Notes under the pieces: model-generated | What the model saw: only the letters and a program-made list of their open reading frames with translations | Database searches by the model: none | Told to the model about the DNA's origin: nothing | Made by a program: the position numbers and the translations under genes | Assembly: GCF_900169505.1 (NCBI RefSeq) | Contig: NZ_LT827021.1 | Coordinates: forward strand, 2,759,400-2,823,399 | Direction: 5' to 3' | Source of the DNA: Arabiibacter massiliensis | Lineage (GTDB): Bacteria > Actinomycetota > Coriobacteriia > Coriobacteriales > Eggerthellaceae | Length of the DNA stretch: 64,000 nt | Part shown: positions 36,616-45,190 of the stretch, in pieces | Layout of the letters: every line of letters starts with the position of its first letter | How positions within the stretch are numbered: the stretch's first letter is position 1

Positions 36616-36644
36616 ATTATAGACCCCTCTCCACGAAATCACAA
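36616..36644 (-). promoter_or_regulatory. Promoter of the candidate small RNA
   Basis: Minus-strand TTGTGA (36639-36644), 17-bp spacer, TATAAT (36616-36621): close to the sigma-70 consensus and one of the best in the window. Nothing protein-coding follows. Confidence 0.75.
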
Positions 36645-36747
36645 CATATTTTTTCGGCAGACAACCGCCACGCATGTGAACAGGCAAAACGGCAAGCACT
36701 ATCTGAGAGCGAAGTTGACGGTTCGGTAACGGCGGCCTATCTGCACC

Positions 36748-37203
36748 CTAGCTCACGGTGCCGAACCGGTCCTGCCCGATCACCACTACGATCTCATGCT
36801 CGCGCCCCCAGGAAGACCCCTCCACCAGCTGCTCGACCTTCTGGATGCCCAGCGCCTCCGCGATGTCCTCGGCCTCGGCCCGGTGTTCCTCGCTTCGGTA
36901 GAGCACGGACGATTCCGCCATGTCCTCGACGGCCGCGTTCGCCGTCACGATGTCGGCGAACCCCGCATTCTCAAGCTGGCGCTGCACCTGTGCCGCCGCT
37001 CCCTCGCGACCCCAGGCGTTGACGACGGCGATCCGGCCTGCGGAGTCGGGCATGACGTCCTCGCGCTCGATCGGCAGGGCGGTGGGCGGCTCGGACAGCA
37101 CGCGCAGGACGCTTGCTATGCCGAGGCCGATGATCGTCGCCAGCACGGCGAATACGATGAGCGATCCTATGAGCAACGGCTTGTTCTGGCGCGGCACGGC
37201 CAT
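36748..37203 (-). CDS. LytR_C-domain membrane protein
   Basis: 151 residues. One N-terminal membrane helix (PLLIGSLIVFAVLATIIGLGIASVL) and an extracytoplasmic LytR/CpsA/Psr C-terminal-type domain (RIAVVNAWGREGAAAQVQRQLENAGFADIVTANA..SSVLYRSEEHRAEAEDIAEAL..). It is the stand-alone form lacking the LCP phosphotransferase domain, probably cell-envelope related. The start at 37203 follows AGGAGGACGCC. Confidence 0.82.
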   Translation of the reverse strand: MAVPRQNKPLLIGSLIVFAVLATIIGLGIASVLRVLSEPPTALPIEREDVMPDSAGRIAVVNAWGREGAAAQVQRQLENAGFADIVTANAAVEDMAESSVLYRSEEHRAEAEDIAEALGIQKVEQLVEGSSWGREHEIVVVIGQDRFGTVS

Positions 37204-37334
37204 GGCGTCCTCCTGTGCGCGATGGGTGTTTTGCCAGTGTAGCATCCCTTTGCCTTCAAAGCGCGCGAAGCGACCCCCATCGTTTTTCGTTGCACGCGAA
37301 TCCGGCCGTTCGCGGCCGGGGTGCCGCCCGCACC

Positions 37335-38648
37335 TCAGGCTTTCGCTTCGGCTTCCCTGGTCAGGCGTTTGCGCAGGCCGGGGGTTACGGGGAACTCGAA
37401 GGCGCGCTTCGTGCGCACGCAGCCGAGGAACCCCAGGTCGGCCAGCTTCATGAGGTCGGCGCGCGCCGTGGCGTAGGCAACGCGGTGCGTCTTCTGGTGC
37501 GACTCGATCTTGAAGACGGCGTCGGGGTCGCTCAGGGCCGTCTGCAGCACGCGGCGCTGGCGGTGGTTGAGGTCGAGGTCCTCGCGAATGGTGCGAGAGA
37601 ACATCTCGTCCAGCTGAATAACGCGCTTGAGCTCGGCTTCAACCTCGTCGAGCTTCTGCCTGACGAGCCGCGTCATCACGCCCATATAAATAGTGTAGTC
37701 CACCTCGCCGGCGGCCAGCACCTCCGCGTCCTCGAGCGATGCCATCACGGCGGGCGGGCGCAGGACGCCGCCCGCCCAGTCGCGGCAGGCCTGCGTGACG
37801 GGCACGTAGCAGAGCACCGGCAGATGCGCCCGTTTGAACAGCAGCTTCATGGCCAGCGACGCCACCGTGCCGTTCCACGAGGGCAGGGGCAGCGTGCTCA
37901 TGAGCAGATGGCGGATGCCGAGCGCGAGCAGCAGCGGGTGCTCGGTGTCGGGGTCGTCGGCGAGGTTGATGAGCCGTGCGGCCAGCGCGAGCGTGGACGT
38001 GGTGTCCAGGCGCTTGCGCTTCCAGAGGCGCGACTCCTGCAGGGCCGAGGGCGTCGTCTGCTCGCCGACCCCCTCCGATACGGCCTCGTAGATGCGCAGC
38101 AGCAGATCGATCGTGCACGGCTCGTCGGCATGCTCGTCCAGCTCCCAGATGGCGCGATGGCCGTTGAGCAGCAGCCGCTCCTCCTTCGTCTCCGGCTCCC
38201 GCTCGTCGAGCAGCACCTCGCGGGCCTTTTCGTAGCCGATGTCCAGCCCGTCCTCGCGGATGGTGGAGATGGCCTCGTTGATGTGCGTCTCCACGAGAAA
38301 GTAGGTCGTGTTGCGCGAGGTGACGGCCGCGTGGAGCCACGAGCCCTCGGCGCATCGGCGGTTGACGTTGTCCAGGTCGGCCTGGATGGAGCGGGTGGGG
38401 GAGAACCAGCCCGTGCGGCCGCCGCCGTCGCGGAACGGCAGCTCGATGGCGGTCTGGCGGCGCAGCGTGCTCAGGATGTCCCAGGTCTGGTCGCGCGTGA
38501 GGCCCTCGGGCATGATCATGGCGTCGAACTCGGCGCGCGGCAGCGGATGCTCGTCGGCGAGCCGGCGCAGGTTGGCGAAGGCGGGATCCTTGAGCAGCGC
38601 GAGCAGGCGCTCGGCGACGTCGTCCGGGTTCTTCGCGCGCTTCCCCAT
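37335..38648 (-). CDS. Degenerate Fic-like protein with C-terminal winged helix
   Basis: 437 residues. The order is that of Fic proteins: a helical core with a GHRAIWELDEH..TIDLLLRIYEAVSEG stretch, then where HxFx(D/E)GNGRxxR is expected it reads LPLPSWNGTVAS (about residue 255). His, the acidic residue and both Arg are lost and only NG remains, so AMP-transfer activity is unlikely. The C-terminal NHRQRRVLQTAL..THRVAYATARADLMKLADLGFLG is a winged helix. It is divergent from a FAD reductase and has a palindromic operator at its own start site, so a regulator role is likely. The Fic assignment rests on pattern, not on a search. Confidence 0.68.
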   Translation of the reverse strand: MGKRAKNPDDVAERLLALLKDPAFANLRRLADEHPLPRAEFDAMIMPEGLTRDQTWDILSTLRRQTAIELPFRDGGGRTGWFSPTRSIQADLDNVNRRCAEGSWLHAAVTSRNTTYFLVETHINEAISTIREDGLDIGYEKAREVLLDEREPETKEERLLLNGHRAIWELDEHADEPCTIDLLLRIYEAVSEGVGEQTTPSALQESRLWKRKRLDTTSTLALAARLINLADDPDTEHPLLLALGIRHLLMSTLPLPSWNGTVASLAMKLLFKRAHLPVLCYVPVTQACRDWAGGVLRPPAVMASLEDAEVLAAGEVDYTIYMGVMTRLVRQKLDEVEAELKRVIQLDEMFSRTIREDLDLNHRQRRVLQTALSDPDAVFKIESHQKTHRVAYATARADLMKLADLGFLGCVRTKRAFEFPVTPGLRKRLTREAEAKA

Positions 38649-38676
38649 GTTCCGCTCCTTCCGCCGTTTTCAGTAG

Positions 38677-38691
38677 TATCAATGATTGATA
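38677..38691. promoter_or_regulatory. 15-bp palindromic operator before the Fic-like gene
   Basis: TATCAATGATTGATA, a perfect palindrome located over the predicted transcription start. The half-site TATCAAT recurs at 38805-38811, beside the promoter of the divergent reductase, with ATTGACA at 38821-38827. Confidence 0.6.
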
Positions 38692-38695
38692 AATA

Positions 38696-38724
38696 ATAGT
38701 ACGCCGGGATCGACGGAGGGTCAA
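38696..38724 (-). promoter_or_regulatory. Promoter of the Fic-like regulator gene
   Basis: Minus-strand TTGACC (38719-38724), 17-bp spacer, TACTAT (38696-38701). The palindrome at 38677-38691 sits immediately downstream, compatible with autorepression. Confidence 0.68.
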
Positions 38725-38821
38725 GAGGCGGTTGATAAAGCGATTGACATGCGATTATAGCGAGATTCGACACAGGACCAACCCTCCTTGCGCGCTCGCT
38801 TAATTATCAATTATTTCGATA

Positions 38822-38850
38822 TTGACAATTAAAACGAACGCCCTCATAGT
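38822..38850 (+). promoter_or_regulatory. Promoter of the FAD reductase at 38902
   Basis: TTGACA (38822-38827), 17-bp spacer, CATAGT (38845-38850). An AT-rich TATCAAT half-site lies just upstream, so the Fic-like protein could control this promoter. Confidence 0.65.
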
Positions 38851-38901
38851 CTGCCTTGAGGGCCCGGGGAGGCCCTCGCAGGAGAGGGAAGGGAGAACAT
38901 C

Positions 38902-40422
38902 ATGTTGAACGAGGAGAGAATCTCGCGAAGGAACTTCGTCGGCGCCGCGCTTGCCGGATCGATGGGGCTCGCCGCCACGTCAATCCTGGGCGGGTGCAGC
39001 CCGTCGGGCTCCGCTGACGCGCCCGCCGCATCGGGTGGGGCCGACGCGGGCTCGTGGACGCAGGAGGCCGACGTCGTGGTGGTGGGCGCGGGTGCGGGCG
39101 GGTTCGCGGCTGCCATCGAGGCCGCCAACGCCGGCGCGAGCGTGCTTCTGCTGGAGAAAGGCAACGCCATCGGCGGCGATTCGGTGCTGTGCGACGGCAT
39201 CCTGGGCGCGGCCGGCTCGCGGCTCGCGAAGGAGGCGGGCGTGGACGCGACCGTCGACGACGTGTACGCGTGGTTCATGGCGCACCCCGAGTGGTACGGC
39301 CCGAAGGACCCCGAGGTCGTGCGCGTGAACGCCGACAAGGGCGGCGAGACGATCGACTGGCTCCAGGACCTCGGCGTTCCCTTCGAGCCCGAGGTGGCGC
39401 CCCGCTTCGGCTACACCGAGCTGCCGGTGATCCACCAGGTGGACGGCAAGGGCGCCGCGATGGTGCAGGTGCTCGCCGACGCCGCCGACAAGGCCGGCGT
39501 GCAGACGCTGCTCGAGACGCGCGCGACGAAGCTCGTCACGGACGACGCAGGCCGCGTGATCGGCGTCGAGGCGACGCAGAAGTCCGATGCCGTGCGCTTC
39601 AAGGCGAACAAGGGCGTGGTCATGGCCACCGGCAGCTACGCCGGCAGCACCGACATGCTGGCCACCATGAACGCCGAGTGCGCCAACCTGCTGCCCGGCT
39701 CGCATCCCGGGGCCACCGGCGACGGCGTGGCCATGGCGTTCGAGGTGGGCGCGTTCACCGGCCGCACGTCCGAGCTGCCGCTCATGAGCTCGCTCGCGGG
39801 CCTCGAGACGAAGACGTCCATCATCAACATCAACTACGGCCAGCGCATTCCCGGCCTGTGGCTCGACGCGAACGGCGAGCGCTTCTTCAACGAGGAGACA
39901 CCCTACGAGAACCCCAACGGGCACCGCGCCATCCTGCGCAAGCAGAACGAGCAGGGGCGTCCCGTCGTCCTGCTGCTTCCCACCACGCCCGAGCTCGAGG
40001 CCCTGCTGGCCGTGCGCCCGCTCGAATGGGCCACGGGCGAGACCGTGGAGGAGGTGGCCGCGCAGGTGGGCCTCGACGGCGCGAAGGTGAAGGCCACGGT
40101 GGACCGTTACAACGGCTTCTGCGAAGCAGGCCGCGACGACGACTTCGGCCGTCCCGCCGAGCTCCTCGTTCCCATGACCGGCCCGTTCTACGCGGCGTCG
40201 GTGATGGTGAGCACCTCGGTGACCATGGGCGGCTTCAAGACGAATGCCCAGGCCCAGGCGCTGCGGCTCAAGGGCATGGGCGCCGACGCCATCGTTGAAC
40301 CCATTCCCGGCCTGTACGCCGCAGGCGTGGTGTGCGAGTGGAACTGCGCCGCCGGAGCCACCGTGCTCTCCGCCATGACCCTCGGCCGCGTCGCCGGCCA
40401 GAACGCGGCGGCGGGCGCGTAA
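38902..40422 (+). CDS. Tat-exported FAD-dependent reductase (fumarate reductase flavoprotein type)
   Basis: 506 residues. Twin-arginine signal ISRRNFVGAALAGSMGLAA with lipobox-like GGC; FAD motif VVVVGAGAGGFAAAIEAANAG; a GGDSVLCDGILGAAG segment; C-terminal MGGFKTNAQAQAL and AAGATVLSAMTLGRVAG. It is shorter than its three relatives in the window, and its C-terminal part differs. Exported reductase for an unknown organic acceptor. Divergent from the Fic-like regulator and followed by two strong hairpins. Confidence 0.9.
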   Translation: MLNEERISRRNFVGAALAGSMGLAATSILGGCSPSGSADAPAASGGADAGSWTQEADVVVVGAGAGGFAAAIEAANAGASVLLLEKGNAIGGDSVLCDGILGAAGSRLAKEAGVDATVDDVYAWFMAHPEWYGPKDPEVVRVNADKGGETIDWLQDLGVPFEPEVAPRFGYTELPVIHQVDGKGAAMVQVLADAADKAGVQTLLETRATKLVTDDAGRVIGVEATQKSDAVRFKANKGVVMATGSYAGSTDMLATMNAECANLLPGSHPGATGDGVAMAFEVGAFTGRTSELPLMSSLAGLETKTSIININYGQRIPGLWLDANGERFFNEETPYENPNGHRAILRKQNEQGRPVVLLLPTTPELEALLAVRPLEWATGETVEEVAAQVGLDGAKVKATVDRYNGFCEAGRDDDFGRPAELLVPMTGPFYAASVMVSTSVTMGGFKTNAQAQALRLKGMGADAIVEPIPGLYAAGVVCEWNCAAGATVLSAMTLGRVAGQNAAAGA

Positions 40423-40438
40423 CGGCCCTCTTCCCCCA

Positions 40439-40524
40439 GGGCGCCGCGCCCTTCCCCTCCTTCTCGAGGGCGCGGCGCCCGCCAGTCCGAGCCGCCCGGT
40501 CGCACCCCGCACCCGGGCGGCTCG
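40439..40524 (+). terminator. Two consecutive GC hairpins after the reductase
   Basis: 13-bp arms GGGCGCCGCGCCC (40439-40451, 40468-40480) with a pyrimidine-rich loop, then 12-bp arms CGAGCCGCCCGG (40488-40499, 40513-40524). They begin 17 bp after the stop codon and form a likely factor-dependent end. Confidence 0.55.
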
Positions 40525-40556
40525 TTGCGCTCTGCGCCCACGACGCAGGGGGTGTT

Positions 40557-40705
40557 GCACGAAATTTGCGCCTGTGCGAGCTGTTAGCCGAGGCTTGACG
40601 CATCGTCAAGATGCGGCTCACACAAAGCACCAGGTCAGCCAATCGCCGATTCCTTCTTCAAAAGTTAACTTAATCAAACACCTCGCACAGACGCACATCT
40701 CGTGC
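40557..40705. repeat. Structured repeat R1 (149 bp)
   Basis: The outer arms GCACGAAATTTGCG and TGCG-type complement close the element, next to CTGTGCGAG/CTCGCACAG. An inner hairpin CTTGACG-CAT-CGTCAAG lies at 40594-40610, with AGCCG/CGGCT around it. It is highly similar to R2 at 41891-42041 over the first 80 bp and at the end. Non-coding. Confidence 0.85.
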
Positions 40706-40790
40706 GCCGCGCTCGCGCTGGCCGCTTCCCGACGCGCTCGATCGGGCCTATACTACGATCATCGGTGCAAGGCGGTGCGAAAGGCGGGGC

Positions 40791-41840
40791 ATGTCCAACG
40801 CGTTCGACGACGTTCCCATCACCTGCGCCCTCGACTCGTCGGGGCGGCTGCGCCACGTCGACGACGTCCCGAACGGCGAGGCGTGCGGATGCGTCTGCCC
40901 TGCGTGCGGCCACGCGATGCTTGCCGTCCAGGGGAGCAAGCTGATCCACCATTTCAGGCACAAGGGCAGGTCGTGCGCGTGGGCCGTGGACGCGATGGTG
41001 CAGCTCCTCGCCAGGGATGTCCTCGCCGAGCGGATGCGGTTCACCTTTCCGGAGCTGCGCTGCCACGACTTCGAGAAGGACGCGCCCCTCGTGTTGGCGA
41101 AGCCTGTGGCGGTCGCGCTCTCGGGCGTGTCGGAGGAGGCCGTGAGCTCGCGGCGCGTGCCCGAGATCGTGCTGCACCTTGGCGCTTCCCGGAGGATATG
41201 CCTTGTCGTATGGGCCTCGCATGCGCCCACCGACGCGCAGGTTTCCCAGGTGAGGGAGGCGGGACTCGACCTCGTGGGGATCGACCTCCGCGCGCTCTAC
41301 GACTGGCTCAGGCGGCGGGAGGGCAAGCACGCCGACAGGGAGCGGCTCTACCGGCGCATTCAGGAGCGGTCCACCATCGAGGAGCTTCTGGCCACGGCCT
41401 CGCCCGCCTTCAAGCGGTGGATCGTCAACGCGAAGGCGTTGGCTGCGGAAGCCGAGTCGCGGGAGCGCGAGCGCGCCGAGCGGGAGAGGCACCGGCGCGA
41501 GGAGGCCGAGCGACGCAAACGCGAGGAAGCCGAGAAGCGCGAGGCCGCCGAAGCCGCTCTGCGCGCCGAGGAGGAGGCCCGCCAGGCGCGACATGCGGAG
41601 GAGCGGTTCCGGATCGAGAGGGAGAAGGCCGAAGCGGAGGCGCGGAGGATCGAGGCCCTCGGATTCCGGGCGGTCCCGCTGGTGAGGGATTCGGTCGTCC
41701 CCGAGGTGGAGGATTGCCCGATCAAAGGCAAGGCCAACCTCGCAGCGGATTGCGGCGCCTATCTGTTCTCGACGAGCCGCTGCCCGCACTTCCATCAACT
41801 CTGCAACTACAACGTCGCCTGCACCTGGCGCGAAGCGTAG
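40791..41840 (+). CDS. CoiA-like zinc-ribbon protein with coiled coil
   Basis: 349 residues. The N-terminal zinc ribbon CGCVCPACGHAMLAVQGSKL with IHHFRHKG is the mark of CoiA-like proteins (competence/nuclease family). A mid-region resembling the nuclease-like part (EIVLHLGASRRICLVVWASHAP) follows, then a long charged coiled coil (about 220-290; EAESRERERAERERHRREEA..) and a C-terminal Cys/His cluster (CPHFHQLCNYNVAC) that may bind a second metal. The function is unknown. It is flanked on both sides by copies of the structured repeat R1/R2. Confidence 0.7.
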   Translation: MSNAFDDVPITCALDSSGRLRHVDDVPNGEACGCVCPACGHAMLAVQGSKLIHHFRHKGRSCAWAVDAMVQLLARDVLAERMRFTFPELRCHDFEKDAPLVLAKPVAVALSGVSEEAVSSRRVPEIVLHLGASRRICLVVWASHAPTDAQVSQVREAGLDLVGIDLRALYDWLRRREGKHADRERLYRRIQERSTIEELLATASPAFKRWIVNAKALAAEAESRERERAERERHRREEAERRKREEAEKREAAEAALRAEEEARQARHAEERFRIEREKAEAEARRIEALGFRAVPLVRDSVVPEVEDCPIKGKANLAADCGAYLFSTSRCPHFHQLCNYNVACTWREA

Positions 41841-41890
41841 GAGGGTGGACGGAGGCTCGCAGAACGGCGAGCCGGGCTCGGCATGCTTTC

Positions 41891-42041
41891 TGCACGAGAT
41901 TTGCGTCTGTGCGAGCTGTTAGCCGAGGTTTGACGGAGCGTCAAAATGCAGCTCAGACAAAGCACCAGGTCAGCAAACCGGCATTTCGTCCATTTTGAGT
42001 TAACCAGAGGAAACACCTCGCACAAGCGCAAATCTCATGCA
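41891..42041. repeat. Structured repeat R2 (151 bp)
   Basis: Second copy of R1 in the same orientation. Arms TGCACGAGATTTGCG / CGCAAATCTCATGCA. The inner hairpin is TTTGACG-GAG-CGTCAAA (41929-41945), where the outer C-G pair of R1 has become T-A, a compensatory change. CAAAGCACCAGGTCAGC is identical in both. Confidence 0.85.
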
Positions 42042-42123
42042 CAGCAGACGCCTTCCGGCCCTTCGCTGCGCGCTTGGCGGCTCGTGCTATACTGGGCGCC
42101 GAACGGACGAGGACGAGGTGCGC

Positions 42124-43461
42124 ATGGTCAACATCCCCAGCCCGGCCCTGGCTATCGTGGGCCGGCATAACTCAGGCAAGACGACGCTTATCGAGCAGCT
42201 CATCGCCGAGCTCGTGGCGCGCGGCCACGACGTGGGCAGCGTGAAGCACCACAGCCACGTGGGCTTCGACATCGACTACCCCGGCAAGGACTCCTACCGC
42301 CACCGCGCCGCCGGCGCGTCTGAGACGGTGATCGCCGCGCCGGGCCAGGTGGCGCGTATCAAGACGGTGTCGGGCGAGGTTGAGTGCTCCGACATCGTGC
42401 GCAGCATGCCCGGCCACGACATCGTCATCGTGGAGGGCTACCGCAAAAGCGGCCTGCCCACCATCGAGCTCATGCGCTCCGGCAACGAGGCCGACTCCCG
42501 CGTGGCCGAGGTGTTCGCCGAGGGCGCGCGCCGCGGTTGGCCGCTGGGCACGGACTTCACCCAGTTCACGCGCGGGGAGGTACCGCCGGCGGACGACGAC
42601 GCGGCCCGCGAGGCGCTCCGTCGCGCCCAGGCCGAATCGCGCGAGGCGGCCGGCGATCACTTCAAGACGCAGCATCCCGACCACGTGGACATCTCCAACA
42701 AGCTGCCCACGTCCGACACGGTGGCCGTCGTCACCGACATCGCCGAGGCGCGCCAGGCGGCCGACCTCTACAACGTGCCCGCGTTCGCGCTCGACGACAT
42801 CGCGGGGCTCGCGGACTTCGTCGAGGCCCATTACGTGCGGCCGCGCGTGACCGTGGTCATCCAGGCGGGCGGCGAGAGCCGGCGCATGGGGCAGAGCAAG
42901 GCGACGGTGCCCTTCGCGGGGCGGCCGCTCATCTGCCGCCTCATCGAGCGGCTCGGCCCCGTGTCCGACGACCTGGTCATCACCACGAACGAGCCCGACA
43001 ACCTGGCCTTTCTGCACGCCGAGTTCCCGCAGTACAACATCCAGCTCGTGTGCGACGCCTTCGACGTGCGCGGGGCGCTGCAAGGGCTCTACACGGCGCT
43101 GCAGGCCGCGCGCAACCCGTACGTGGCCGTGGTGGCCTGCGACATGGTGTTCGCCTCGGCGTCGCTCGTGGTGGCCGAAGCGCTTGCCATGAACGAGTCC
43201 GGTGCCGACATCGTGGTGCCGGTGAACAAGCACGGCTTCGAGCCGTTCCATGCCATGTACCGCCGCATGGGCTGCCTGCCCGCCGTGCGCGCCGCGCTCG
43301 ACCGGGGCGAGAAGCGCGCCCAGTCGTTCTTCGGCGACGTGGACGTGTTCGAGTTCACGCAGGACCGCGTGCTGGAGGCCGAGCCCATGGGCGGCTGCTT
43401 CATCAACGCGAACACGCCCGAGGAGCTGCGCAACCTCGAGGAATCGTTCCTCGAGAAGTAA
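42124..43461 (+). CDS. MobB-MobA fusion, molybdopterin-guanine dinucleotide synthesis
   Basis: 445 residues. The N-terminal half is MobB: P-loop AIVGRHNSGKTTLIEQL, GSVKHHSHVGFDID and a DIVIVEGYRKSGLPTIEL segment. The C-terminal half from about residue 240 is MobA: VVIQAGGESRRMGQSKATVPFAGRPL and VVACDMVF. It attaches GMP to molybdopterin for DMSO-reductase-family enzymes. The order MobB-MobA in one chain is a natural fusion. The start at 42124 follows GAGGTGCGC; a TATACT -10 lies near 42090. Confidence 0.93.
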   Translation: MVNIPSPALAIVGRHNSGKTTLIEQLIAELVARGHDVGSVKHHSHVGFDIDYPGKDSYRHRAAGASETVIAAPGQVARIKTVSGEVECSDIVRSMPGHDIVIVEGYRKSGLPTIELMRSGNEADSRVAEVFAEGARRGWPLGTDFTQFTRGEVPPADDDAAREALRRAQAESREAAGDHFKTQHPDHVDISNKLPTSDTVAVVTDIAEARQAADLYNVPAFALDDIAGLADFVEAHYVRPRVTVVIQAGGESRRMGQSKATVPFAGRPLICRLIERLGPVSDDLVITTNEPDNLAFLHAEFPQYNIQLVCDAFDVRGALQGLYTALQAARNPYVAVVACDMVFASASLVVAEALAMNESGADIVVPVNKHGFEPFHAMYRRMGCLPAVRAALDRGEKRAQSFFGDVDVFEFTQDRVLEAEPMGGCFINANTPEELRNLEESFLEK

Positions 43462-43476
43462 AGGAGAGAATTCGCG

Positions 43477-44625
43477 ATGCCTAACCTCATCGACATAGTG
43501 GAAGTGGCCGAGGCGCTGGAGACGAAGGCGGTGTATTTGGCCCCCGATCGCTGCGTGGTCGTGCGCAACCGCCACGCCTCGTGCGCAAAGTGCGCCGACG
43601 CGTGCCCGTCTGGCGCCGTGTTCGCGGCGAACAACGTGCTCGAACTCGACGAGGGGATGTGCGTGGCCTGCGGCGCGTGCACGACGGCCTGCCCCACCGA
43701 GGCGCTCATCCCGCTGCAGCCGCTCGACGAGGACCTGGCGGCTGCGGTGGCCGATGCGGTGGTGGCCACGGACGGTGCGGCCGTGTTCGCGTGCGCGCGC
43801 ATCGCGTCGAAGCACGTGGGCGACCCGACGAAGTACGCCGAGGTGCCCTGCCTCGCCCGCATGGAGGAGAGCGTGCTCCTGGGCCTGGCCGCGCGCGGCG
43901 TGCGCGACATCGTGCTGGTGGACGGAACGTGCGCCACCTGCAAGTTCCGCGCCAACGTGCCCGGCATCGACGCTGTCGTGGCCTCGGCGAACGACCTCAT
44001 CGCCACGCAGGGCTCCGACATCCGCGTGGTGCGGGCGTCGGAGTTTCCCGAGGTGGCGCTGCTGGAGGATCGGCAGAAGCTGCTCGGCGCGTCGCGGCGC
44101 GGGTTTTTCACGCAGGCGCGCTCGCGGGCGAAGGACGCGGCCGGCAAGACCGTCGAGGTGGTGGCGTTCAAGAACGACGGCTCGCGGGGCCCATCGCTGC
44201 GCGAGCGGCTGAAGATGTCCGACGCGGGAACGCTTCCGCAGTTCAACCCCGAGCGCCGCATGCGCGTGCTCGACGCGATGGACCAGCTCGGCCAGCCCGT
44301 CGTGCCCGAGATCGACACGCGGCTGTTCGGCAGCGTGAGCATCGACGCGGAGAAGTGCAGCGCGTGCGGCATGTGCACGGTGTTCTGCCCCACGGGCGCG
44401 CTCAAGAAGAGCGAGCTTGAGCCCGAGGACGGCGAGGGGAGCCTTCTCGAGTTCTCGGCGGCCGACTGCGTTCAGTGCAACCTCTGCGCCGACGCGTGCC
44501 TGAAGAACTGCCTGACGGTGAGCGCGACCGTGTCCACCGAGGAGCTGTTCGACTTCGAGCCGCGCCTCATCCACCTGCCCGACCCGCCCAAGCGCACCGG
44601 CATCCTCTCCAGCCTCAAGCGGTAG
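43477..44625 (+). CDS. Multi-[4Fe-4S] ferredoxin-like protein
   Basis: 382 residues with four Cys clusters: CAKCADACP (incomplete in the first position), CVACGACTTACP, CSACGMCTVFCP and CVQCNLCADACLKNC. Two lie near the N-terminus and two near the C-terminus (about 290-345), separated by a domain with CARIASKH and CATCKFRANV. An electron-transfer role is likely. It lies 15 bp after mobBA with an AAAGGAGAG site, so it is cotranscribed and probably serves a molybdoenzyme system. Confidence 0.85.
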   Translation: MPNLIDIVEVAEALETKAVYLAPDRCVVVRNRHASCAKCADACPSGAVFAANNVLELDEGMCVACGACTTACPTEALIPLQPLDEDLAAAVADAVVATDGAAVFACARIASKHVGDPTKYAEVPCLARMEESVLLGLAARGVRDIVLVDGTCATCKFRANVPGIDAVVASANDLIATQGSDIRVVRASEFPEVALLEDRQKLLGASRRGFFTQARSRAKDAAGKTVEVVAFKNDGSRGPSLRERLKMSDAGTLPQFNPERRMRVLDAMDQLGQPVVPEIDTRLFGSVSIDAEKCSACGMCTVFCPTGALKKSELEPEDGEGSLLEFSAADCVQCNLCADACLKNCLTVSATVSTEELFDFEPRLIHLPDPPKRTGILSSLKR

Positions 44626-44703
44626 GCGCGTGACAAAGGGGCGGGACGGCTGTGCAACTAATCTTCGCTCTGCCCTTCGCCGGGAGTTTCGCTGCGTTTT
44701 GCC

Positions 44704-44755
44704 AACTGTTCCTTCCATTTGTACAGATACTACTGTATAAAGAAGCGGAACAGTT
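44704..44755 (+). promoter_or_regulatory. Operator-like inverted repeats before the Rrf2 gene
   Basis: Nested pair: AACTGTTCC (44704-44712) / GGAACAGTT (44747-44755), and TACAG/CTGTA within 44722-44737, beside a TATAAA (44736-44741). Probable autoregulatory region of the Rrf2 gene. Confidence 0.55.
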
Positions 44756-44767
44756 AGGAGAGTCATC

Positions 44768-45181
44768 ATGAACAGCGACTTCATCGTGGCGGTGCACGCG
44801 CTCGTGTTCCTCAACCACAACCAGGGCATCGTGTCGAGCGAGATGCTCGCCGACAACGTGTGCACGAACGCCGCGCGCATCCGCAAGATCATGGCACCGC
44901 TCAAGCGTGCCGGCCTGGTGGAGGGACGCGAGGGCAACGAGGGCGGCTACCGCTTCACCGCCGACGCGTGCGCCACCAGCTTGGCCGCCGTGGCCGACGC
45001 GCTGGGGGTGCGCTTCGTCGAGGCGCGCTGGCACAGCGGCAGCGCCGACAAGAAATGCCTGGTGGCTTCCGGCATGGCGGGCATCATGGACGACATCTTC
45101 GCCGACCTGGACGCGGGCGTGCGCGACCGGCTGGCCGGCATCACCATCGCATCCATCGACGAGCGCATCTTCGCGCGGTAA
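44768..45181 (+). CDS. Rrf2-family transcriptional regulator
   Basis: 137 residues. Winged helix: FIVAVHALVFLNHNQGIVSSEMLADNVCTNAARIRKIMAPLKRAGLVEGREGNEGGYRF. It has scattered Cys (VCTN, DACAT, KKCLV) but no clear three-Cys cluster, so whether it binds an Fe-S cluster is open. It lies 10 bp before the CcdA-thioredoxin gene and probably controls it in response to redox state. Confidence 0.9.
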   Translation: MNSDFIVAVHALVFLNHNQGIVSSEMLADNVCTNAARIRKIMAPLKRAGLVEGREGNEGGYRFTADACATSLAAVADALGVRFVEARWHSGSADKKCLVASGMAGIMDDIFADLDAGVRDRLAGITIASIDERIFAR

Positions 45182-45190
45182 GGCGGCCGT

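Noticed and set aside
42042..42123. Molybdenum-cofactor riboswitch before mobBA
   Set aside because: Only about 80 bp separate R2 and the start codon, and no conserved Moco-motif structure is visible; an ordinary TATACT promoter explains the region.
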